Source of the DNA: Nitrospirales bacterium
Lineage (GTDB): Bacteria; Nitrospirota; Nitrospiria; Nitrospirales; UBA8639
Direction of reading: 5' to 3'
DNA: 37,266 nucleotides
Assembly (NCBI GenBank): GCA_012270585.1
Contig: JAAXIB010000068.1
Span: forward strand, 1 to 37,266
Position numbers and translations under genes: made by a program. This document shows, piece by piece, positions 32,040-37,266 of this stretch (its first letter is position 1; each line of letters opens with the position of its first letter). The notes beneath the pieces were generated by a model. That model saw nothing but the letters and a program-made list of their open reading frames with translations. It was not told where the DNA came from and did no database searches.

Positions 32040-32061
32040 GGGCGGACCTGTGTGTCCGCCC
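32040..32061. repeat. Dispersed GGGCGGAC hairpin repeat after the Mrp gene
   Basis: GGGCGGAC (32040-32047), 6-nt loop, GTCCGCCC (32054-32061), immediately after the TAG stop. Same stem as 17015-17036. It may act as a terminator. Confidence 0.75.
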
Positions 32062-32116
32062 TATTGAACGATGGAACTCGTCTTTATGACTTTCAACTCT
32101 CTCCCGTGAGGCCGTT

Positions 32117-32860
32117 ATGAAATTTGTCTGCTTGAACTGTGAAACCTATATGAGTTTTGAAAAGGTGGAGAAACCCGCCGAAGGATCACTCGGAGTGTTT
32201 TTCGCCTGTCCTTCCTGTGACGCAAAGTTTTCCATGGTGACGAATCCGGGCGAAACGCAAATGGTCAGTTCCCTGGGCGTCCAGCTTGGCGGGCGGGCGG
32301 AGGCTGCTTCCCCATTGGAAATGACGCGGGGCACGTTAAAAGAAGAAGTCGAGGCTCCGGCGGAGTCGGGGTCCATGGCCGCCTATCTGAACGAAAAAAT
32401 CCACGCCGGACAGAGCGCGAGTCCAGCAGCCGGTGCCCCGGCAAAAGAGGGTGAATCCGGCGGTTGTCCGTTTTCCGCAATGGTCGCGCAAATGGGATTA
32501 ACCGGCGGCGAGGCCTCCACCGGCACGCAACTGGCCGCGCTGCAATGGAGCCCTGATGCGCAGGAACGGTTGGGCAAGCTGCCGTCGTTTGTGCAGCCGA
32601 TGGTCAAGAGCAGCGTGGAAACGTACGCACGGAAGAACGGCTATACGACCGTCACGCTTCAGGTCATGGATGATTCGAAGAATTCCTCAAACGGCATGAC
32701 CTGGTCGCCCGAAGCCGAAAAGCGATTGCGCAACATCCCGGATTTCATTCAACCCATGGCCCGCAAGGAAATTGAACGGTTGGCCAAAGAGCGCGGCGCG
32801 ACCACGGTCTCCGCCGAACTGATGGACGAAGCCAAGGAAAAGTTCATGAAATTCATGTGA
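32117..32860 (+). CDS. Zinc-ribbon protein with two PCP_red-like domains
   Basis: A 247-aa protein. Residues 1-36 form a zinc ribbon (C5, C8, C31, C34). After a low-complexity linker (residues ~55-135) with a GGCPFS segment come two tandem copies of a ~47-aa helical domain, at about 144-190 and 196-243 (W144, W196; WSPDAQERLGKLPSFVQPM and WSPEAEKRLRNIPDFIQPM). The pattern W-x-x-x-A-x-x-x-L-x-x-(I/L)-P-x-F-(I/V)-Q is that of the PCP_red domain found at the end of light-independent protochlorophyllide reductase subunit B. Nothing photosynthetic is nearby. It follows the Mrp-type ATPase, so an Fe-S related role is possible but unproven. Confidence 0.75.
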   Translation: MKFVCLNCETYMSFEKVEKPAEGSLGVFFACPSCDAKFSMVTNPGETQMVSSLGVQLGGRAEAASPLEMTRGTLKEEVEAPAESGSMAAYLNEKIHAGQSASPAAGAPAKEGESGGCPFSAMVAQMGLTGGEASTGTQLAALQWSPDAQERLGKLPSFVQPMVKSSVETYARKNGYTTVTLQVMDDSKNSSNGMTWSPEAEKRLRNIPDFIQPMARKEIERLAKERGATTVSAELMDEAKEKFMKFM

Positions 32861-32887
32861 CGCGGGCCCCATCGTTCCTGGTTCACC

Positions 32888-33514
32888 TTAAAACTCCTTC
32901 CAATTCGCGTAGGGCTTCAGGCGGTAAATTTCTTCGACGGATTTTGGCAGAACGACGCCCTGTTGCTCCAGCAGGTCGGCGGTCTGTCGCAGGGGCAACC
33001 CCACGATGGTGGGATAATCCCCCTCGATCTTTTCGATGAACCGCGCCCCTTCTCCTTGAATGGAATAGGCTCCGGCCTTCCCCAGACTTTCCTCGGTCTC
33101 CAGATAGCGCTTGAGTTCATGGTCCGTGAACGGCGTCATCCGGACTCGGGCGGTCTCGACGCGAACGAGGGTCACGTGTGCGGCCTGGTGCATGAGCGCG
33201 ACGCCGGTGTGTACGTGGTGAGTGCGTCCCCGGAGATGCCGCAGCATGGTGTCGGCGTCGTCGAGATCTTGAGGCTTGCCCACCAGTGTTCCGTCGATTT
33301 CGATCACCGTATCGCTCCCCAACACCAGGTCATCCGGATACCGGCGTGCAATGGAGAGCGCCTTGTCGAGCGCAAATTGTTTTGCCTGGTCACGGGGAGA
33401 CAGGTTGGTGGAGGGAATTTCCTCGGCCGTGGGCGGGATGATCTCGAACGCGATGCCGAGCAGAGCCAGCAATTCGCGGCGGCGGGGGGAAGTGGAAGCC
33501 AGGATGATGGACAC
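32888..33514 (-). CDS. maf: Maf-family nucleoside triphosphate pyrophosphatase
   Basis: About 208 aa. Seen: SIILASTSPRRRELLALLG (phosphate-binding start of the fold), VLGSDTVIEIDG and KPQDLDDADTMLRHLRGRTH, and a C-terminal GAYSIQGEGARFIEKIEGDYPTIVGLPL. Maf proteins hydrolyse non-canonical or canonical NTPs (dTTP/UTP or m7GTP types) and affect septation. GTG 33514 is the start that matches the family N-terminus; the upstream frame to 33676 is basic and lies over the dus gene. It follows dus by 17 nt on the same strand. Confidence 0.93.
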   Translation of the reverse strand: MSIILASTSPRRRELLALLGIAFEIIPPTAEEIPSTNLSPRDQAKQFALDKALSIARRYPDDLVLGSDTVIEIDGTLVGKPQDLDDADTMLRHLRGRTHHVHTGVALMHQAAHVTLVRVETARVRMTPFTDHELKRYLETEESLGKAGAYSIQGEGARFIEKIEGDYPTIVGLPLRQTADLLEQQGVVLPKSVEEIYRLKPYANWKEF

Positions 33515-33531
33515 GAGTGCTCGTGGGCGTG

Positions 33532-34668
33532 TTAAGCCAGTGCGACGGTGAGGGCTTCGACGTCGGGTGCGACGTATCGAGAGACGTATTCGTGGAGTAA
33601 TTGTTCGACGTCCCGGGCACTGTTGGTTTTGACCATGTGGGCACGCAGGGCGGCCGCATGCGGAAAGCCACTGCAATACCAGCCCAGATGTTTGCGCATG
33701 CGCGGAAAACGGGGAGCGTCGTGAAACCGTTCAAACGCATGGGTGTGCTTCAGGATCATGTCGAACCGGTCTTCTCGATAAACCGTCGTTTCGTAGACCG
33801 GATATCGGGATTGGGCTCTCACGGCCGCCCGGATCACTTCTTTGCCGTGAAAGATCCACGGGTTTCCCAGAGCCGCCCGGCCGATGAGAATGCCGTCCAC
33901 CCCGCTGGTGTGGATGCGGGCAACGGCTTCGTTCAAGGAGCCGATGTCGCCGTTGCCCAAAACGAGGATGCCTTGTTGGCGGATTTGGGCCGCGGCCTCG
34001 GCAATCGCTTCCCAATCCGCGTCGCCCCGATACATTTGTTTCAAGGTTCGACCGTGGATGGACATGGCGTGCGGCCGGCCTTGGGCAAGACACGCGCTCC
34101 ATTCCTTGATAATGACGGAGTCGTACCCCAGGCGCGTTTTCACGGAAAGCGGAAGGGCGGAGCGTGGCGGGGCCGGATAGTTCTGCGCAGCACGCGCCAC
34201 GCGCACTTTTTCCACGATACCGGGTTTGAGCCCGGCTTCGGCCAGGGTTTGCCCTTCGGCCCAGTCGTGAAGCCCGCGTTCAGTCGCGGCCATGATGTCG
34301 AGCGCCAGTTCCGGTGTTTTGATGAGCCCGGCGCCGCACCCGGACGACGCCACGTTTTTTGACGGGCACCCCATGTTGATATCCAGGCCGTCGAACCCGA
34401 GTTCACTCACCACGTGGGCGGCCTGGTAAAAGAGGTCAGGGTGTTTTCCATAGAGCTGGGCCACGATCGGGCGTTGCCCGTCGGTGTACCGTAACGGCTC
34501 CCAGCCCATGCCCCGGCCCTGGCAAATATCATGGACGTTGGTGAATTCGGTGAAGATCACGTCCGGTCGACCGTAGGTGGCAATGACGTGGCGGAACGCA
34601 ATATCGGTGACTCCGTCCATGGGGGCCAACCCGATGATGGGCCGTGGAAGGTGCTGCCAAAAACTCAT
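33532..34668 (-). CDS. dus: tRNA-dihydrouridine synthase
   Basis: A 378-aa FMN-binding TIM-barrel enzyme that reduces uridines in tRNA. Seen: GLAPMDGVTDIAFR at the start, LDINMGCPSKNVASSGCGAGL with the catalytic cysteine, LPLSVKTRLGYDS, SIHGRTLKQMYRG (FMN phosphate side), LVLGNGDIGSL and GILIGRAALGNPWIF. The C-terminal ~100 residues form the usual helical RNA-binding domain. ATG 34668 (MSFWQHLPRPI). Subtype (DusA/B/C) is not assigned. It is followed by maf. Confidence 0.94.
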   Translation of the reverse strand: MSFWQHLPRPIIGLAPMDGVTDIAFRHVIATYGRPDVIFTEFTNVHDICQGRGMGWEPLRYTDGQRPIVAQLYGKHPDLFYQAAHVVSELGFDGLDINMGCPSKNVASSGCGAGLIKTPELALDIMAATERGLHDWAEGQTLAEAGLKPGIVEKVRVARAAQNYPAPPRSALPLSVKTRLGYDSVIIKEWSACLAQGRPHAMSIHGRTLKQMYRGDADWEAIAEAAAQIRQQGILVLGNGDIGSLNEAVARIHTSGVDGILIGRAALGNPWIFHGKEVIRAAVRAQSRYPVYETTVYREDRFDMILKHTHAFERFHDAPRFPRMRKHLGWYCSGFPHAAALRAHMVKTNSARDVEQLLHEYVSRYVAPDVEALTVALA

Positions 34669-34853
34669 TTATGCCGTCTCGATATCGGTATAGATAAAAT
34701 CTTCACCCTTGAACAGGAGCGGTTCGCCCGTCGTTTTCGCGAGCGCGTAGGCAAAACAGTCGCCCAAATTCAGCACTGCCCGGTGATTCCCTTTGCCGAA
34801 ACGCCGGCAAGCCGACAGGTTTCGTTGTTCTTGATGTTGAGGTCCATCGCCAT
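34669..34853 (-). pseudogene. vapBC deletion scar (VapB N-terminus joined to VapC C-terminus)
   Basis: ATG 34853 begins a VapB-like N-terminus (MAMDLNIKNNETCRLA), which then passes in another frame into FGKGNHRAVLNLGDCFAYAL, KTTGEPLLFKGEDFIYTDI and a stop at 34671. The latter is the conserved C-terminus of VapC PIN toxins. The missing middle (end of vapB plus most of vapC) is about 150 codons, deleted at about 34810. The remnant lacks the PIN active site apart from its last Asp-containing motif, so it is not a functional pair. Confidence 0.8.
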
Positions 34854-35005
34854 TTCATTCTTTAAGTAGAAAAAATATATCCCTTCTACCCTACGCCATG
34901 CTGCGAGCATAGGCAACACCAGTGCCCTCTCCCTCGTCACCAGAGTGCAGCGGAAACAGGACAGGGGCTTTGTCTGCACACGGATTCATGTTATGGTTTT
35001 GGACG

Positions 35006-35842
35006 ATGAGCGATCCCCTGGCCAAACCGTTTTCAGGACAGAATCCGACGGTCGTGCTGTATCATGCCGACTGCCTCGACGGGTTCGGTGCGGCGTGGGC
35101 CTTGTGGAAAAAGTATCCGGATGCGCGCTATCTTCCGGTCAAACACGGACTGAACCCGCCGTCGGGTTTGGACAACGACCACGTGGTGCTGGTGGACTTC
35201 AGTTATCCCCGCGAGGTCGTCGAACGCTTGGCTGCCTCCACGGCCAGTCTCCGGATCCTGGATCACCACGTCACGGCGCAGGCTGCGTTGGCCGGTCTCC
35301 CGTACGCGTATTTCGACATGAAAAAAAGCGGGGCGGTGTTGGCCTGGGAATGGGCGCACCCGGAGCCGGTGCCTTGGTTGCTCCAATACATTCAGGACAA
35401 GGATCTGTGGGAATGGCGGTTGCCCAAGAGTCGGGAGATCAACGCCGCGTTGGACTCGTATCCGTTTGATTTTCGGGTCTGGGACGGTTTGTCGCAGGAC
35501 ACATTGGAACTCGAAGGCCGGGCGATTCTACGACGGGAAGACGTCCTGATCACCAAGATCGTCAAGGAATCGGTCCTGGTGGAGTTTGAGGGTGAGACGG
35601 TGCCCGCGGTGTACAGTCCGGTGATGACCAGTCAGATCGGAGAACGCCTGTGCCGGGGATTCCCGTTTTGCATCATATGGCACCAACGGGACGGCCGGCG
35701 GTATTTCAGCTTGCGTTCGAAACCGGGGACCGTTGACGTCTCCGCCATTGCCGCTCGACACGGGGGCGGTGGGCACGTCAATGCCGCCGGCTTTTCGGTC
35801 CCCCTTCAAACGGCGGATATTCTGAATCCCATACGGGGATAA
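35006..35842 (+). CDS. DHH/DHHA1-family phosphoesterase
   Basis: About 278 aa. DHH-type metal motifs: YHADCLDGFGAAWAL, VVLVDFSYP, LRILDHHVTAQ (the DHH core), and a C-terminal DHHA1-like GGGGHVNAAGF. Similar proteins cleave nanoRNA, pAp or cyclic dinucleotide products; this subgroup is not assigned. Start ATG 35006; an upstream in-frame ATG at 34922 is less likely. It stands alone between the vapBC scar and the rhomboid gene. Confidence 0.88.
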   Translation: MSDPLAKPFSGQNPTVVLYHADCLDGFGAAWALWKKYPDARYLPVKHGLNPPSGLDNDHVVLVDFSYPREVVERLAASTASLRILDHHVTAQAALAGLPYAYFDMKKSGAVLAWEWAHPEPVPWLLQYIQDKDLWEWRLPKSREINAALDSYPFDFRVWDGLSQDTLELEGRAILRREDVLITKIVKESVLVEFEGETVPAVYSPVMTSQIGERLCRGFPFCIIWHQRDGRRYFSLRSKPGTVDVSAIAARHGGGGHVNAAGFSVPLQTADILNPIRG

Positions 35843-35911
35843 CACGGCACTGGAGGAAAGTGACGTGAGATTGCACCTAATTGCACGAATTTGATGCTAA
35901 TCAGATCTAAA

Positions 35912-35940
35912 TTGAAACAAAACAGAGCTGTATTTATACA
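35912..35940 (+). promoter_or_regulatory. Putative promoter of the rhomboid protease gene
   Basis: TTGAAA (35912-35917), 17 nt, TATACA (35935-35940). It lies in a conspicuously A+T-rich stretch (35860-36010) unlike the surrounding DNA, which also repeats AATTGCA and GAATTG several times. Predicted start about 75 nt before the ATG. Confidence 0.55.
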
Positions 35941-36022
35941 TATATGCGAGAATTTGAATGGAATTGCAGCGAATTGCCTTTACTTTGATGACGCACTGCC
36001 TGATACGTAACAGGGTGAGTCC

Positions 36023-36739
36023 ATGATTCCGCTACGTGATGACAACCCCACGGAAATCAAACCCGTTGTGACCATCGGGTTTCTGGTGGCCTGCGTGGTG
36101 GTCTTCCTGAATCAGGCGATGCTGGGGCAGCAGAGCGGGCAAGCCTTTGTGTATCAGTATGGGGCCATCCCCGCGGTCGTGTTCGGGTATGCCGAACTCC
36201 CGAGTGAACTCCAAGCAGTGTCCCCCTATGGCAGTTTGGTGACCAGCATGTTTCTGCACGGCGGATGGATGAACCTGATCGGGAATATGCTGTATCTGTG
36301 GATTTTCGGGAACAATATTGAAGACGTCATGGGACATGGAAAGTTCATCGTCTTTTATTTCCTGTGCGGGATTGTTGCGGCGTTGAGTCATGCCGCCATT
36401 GACCCGGTTTCAACGATCCCCATGGTGGGGGCCAGTGGGGCCATATCGGGGATCCTGGGCGCCTATTTGTTGCTGTACCCGCGAGCCCAGGTGTTGGTGC
36501 TCATCCCCCTGGGGTTCTTCAGCCAGATGCTTTCTGTCCCGGCCTCGATCGTGTTGGGCCTCTGGTTTGTGATGCAGGTCCTGAGCGGCGGCATGAGCCT
36601 CGGCACCGAAGGCGGCGGCGTGGCGTTTTTTGCGCATATCGGCGGGTTCCTGGCCGGAGTCCTGTTGATCGGTTTGTTCAAACACCCACACGTGAAGTTT
36701 TTCAATCCTCCCCATGCGCACGCGCGGCGCTGGCGCTAA
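36023..36739 (+). CDS. Rhomboid-family intramembrane serine protease
   Basis: A 238-aa membrane protein with about six hydrophobic segments. The catalytic dyad is visible: Ser138 in GASGAISG and His205 in FFAHIGGFLAG. Also present are the HGGWMNLIGNMLYLWIFG segment before it and the loop that follows the first helix. Rhomboids cut other membrane proteins inside the bilayer. ATG 36023 has a GGGTGAG site. It lies just upstream of the rRNA promoter, and the two are on the same strand. Confidence 0.93.
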   Translation: MIPLRDDNPTEIKPVVTIGFLVACVVVFLNQAMLGQQSGQAFVYQYGAIPAVVFGYAELPSELQAVSPYGSLVTSMFLHGGWMNLIGNMLYLWIFGNNIEDVMGHGKFIVFYFLCGIVAALSHAAIDPVSTIPMVGASGAISGILGAYLLLYPRAQVLVLIPLGFFSQMLSVPASIVLGLWFVMQVLSGGMSLGTEGGGVAFFAHIGGFLAGVLLIGLFKHPHVKFFNPPHAHARRWR

Positions 36740-36832
36740 CGGGATGGAGCAACAGGCGCCGATTTTTTGCCGAGTACAGGCTGCACGATATGAGAAAATA
36801 CACTTGAGACGTGCATTTTTTTGAAAATTACC

Positions 36833-36861
36833 TTGACATTCCCTATACGCTCCAGTATTGT
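36833..36861 (+). promoter_or_regulatory. Strong rRNA promoter
   Basis: Perfect -35 TTGACA (36833-36838), a 17-nt spacer, and TATTGT (36856-36861). An A/T-rich stretch (36812-36830, ATTTTTTTGAAAATTA in outline) just upstream is a candidate UP element. It lies ~95 nt before the 16S 5' end. Confidence 0.8.
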
Positions 36862-36884
36862 CTATCACTTCCATGTTCAGTCGT

Positions 36885-36962
36885 TCTTTGACAGTTAAAT
36901 AGCCGAAACAACGGCAAAGAAGAAGTGTGTTGAAGTGGTGGCCCTTGTGAAAAGAAGTAACA
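36885..36962 (+). promoter_or_regulatory. rRNA leader with boxA-like sequence
   Basis: TTCTTTGACAGTTAAAT at 36890-36906 resembles the nut/boxA-like leader that precedes 16S in many bacteria and recruits antitermination factors; the RNase III processing stem cannot be completed within the window. Confidence 0.4.
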
Positions 36963-37266
36963 TTTTTTGAGAGTTTGATCCTGGCTCAGAACGAACGCTG
37001 GCGGCGCGCCTAACACATGCAAGTCGAACGAGAGGCTCTTCGGAGTAGTAAAGTGGCGTACGGGTGAGTAAGACATGGGTAATCTGCCTTCGAGCGGGGG
37101 ATAACCAGCCGAAAGGCTGGCTAATACCCCATACGCTTCCGGTCCTTCGGGTAAGGAAGGAAAGCTGCATCGTGGATGTGGCACTCGAAGATGGGCTCAT
37201 GGCCTATCAGCTTGTTGGTGGGGTAACGGCCTACCAAGGCAACGACGGGTAGCTGGTCTGAGAGGA
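36963..37266 (+). rRNA. rrs: 16S ribosomal RNA, 5' part (runs off the window)
   Basis: The universal AGAGTTTGATCCTGGCTCAG (27F site) starts at 36970, which puts the mature 5' end near 36963. GAACGCTGGCGGCGCGCCTA and ACACATGCAAGTCGAACG follow, then GTACGGGTGAGTAAGACATG, GGTAACGGCCTACCAAGGCA and the start of the GGTCTGAGAGGA helix at the right edge. Only about the first 300 nt are present. The overall sequence fits Nitrospirota or nearby phyla, but 300 nt are too few for a firm placement. Confidence 0.95.

Noticed and set aside
1-37266. CRISPR array
   Set aside because: No regularly spaced identical repeats of 25-40 nt with unique spacers were seen on reading the window.

Overview
The window looks like a chromosomal segment of a Nitrospirota (Nitrospira-like) bacterium. 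It is GC-rich and dominated by single-copy housekeeping genes, and it ends in the first ~300 nt of a 16S rRNA gene behind a strong promoter. The arg-lys-dap gene order, the zinc-ribbon/PCP_red protein next to an Mrp ATPase, and several small orphan membrane proteins fit that phylum. The taxonomic call is inference: no database search was possible and the 16S piece is short.

Layout. 1-2130: an orphan BrnA-type antitoxin, tRNA-Gln(UUG), a small secreted protein on the minus strand behind a structured leader RNA with its own promoter and an intrinsic terminator, and an AbrB/VapC toxin-antitoxin pair. 2187-5759: purM, a TrmH/SpoU rRNA methyltransferase, a 71-aa protein and hemL. 5712-9343: an insertion bracketed by two 53-bp copies of the hemL 3' end. 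It holds a small helical protein and a 1025-aa UPF1-like helicase + PLD nuclease + zinc-finger protein resembling single-gene (type II) Mokosh defence proteins. 9409-11286 (minus strand): an overlapping operon of a TIR-like protein, an MNT antitoxin and a HEPN (HepT) toxin, preceded by a methylase-tail-like mini-ORF and an acidic 80-aa protein. 11520-22270 (minus strand): a lipoprotein, then argD-argF-argG-argH-(LptM-like lipoprotein)-radical SAM-lysA-dapA-dapB, a single arginine/lysine/diaminopimelate block with many overlapping or nearly abutting genes. 22522-24562: a lower-GC insertion with a ParA-like ATPase coupled to a broken AlbA_2-type ATP-binding protein gene. 24755-30967: a zinc-ribbon membrane protein, gpmA, a TfoX-N protein, small membrane proteins and an exported metallophosphoesterase. 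31125-36739: an Mrp-type Fe-S ATPase, the double PCP_red protein, Maf, a tRNA-dihydrouridine synthase, a vapBC deletion scar, a DHH phosphoesterase and a rhomboid protease. 36833-37266: rRNA promoter and 16S 5' end.

How it fits together. The housekeeping blocks supply purine, haem, arginine and lysine/peptidoglycan precursors and tRNA/rRNA modification. The space between hemL and dapB is an accessory, defence-like region made of two independent modules (helicase-PLD and TIR-MNT-HepT). GC-rich hairpin repeats are scattered through the window, and one is translated as an N-terminal extension of ArgF. The best candidates for something undescribed are the hemL-bracketed helicase island, the TIR-MNT-HepT operon and the structured leader RNA at about 1266-1384.
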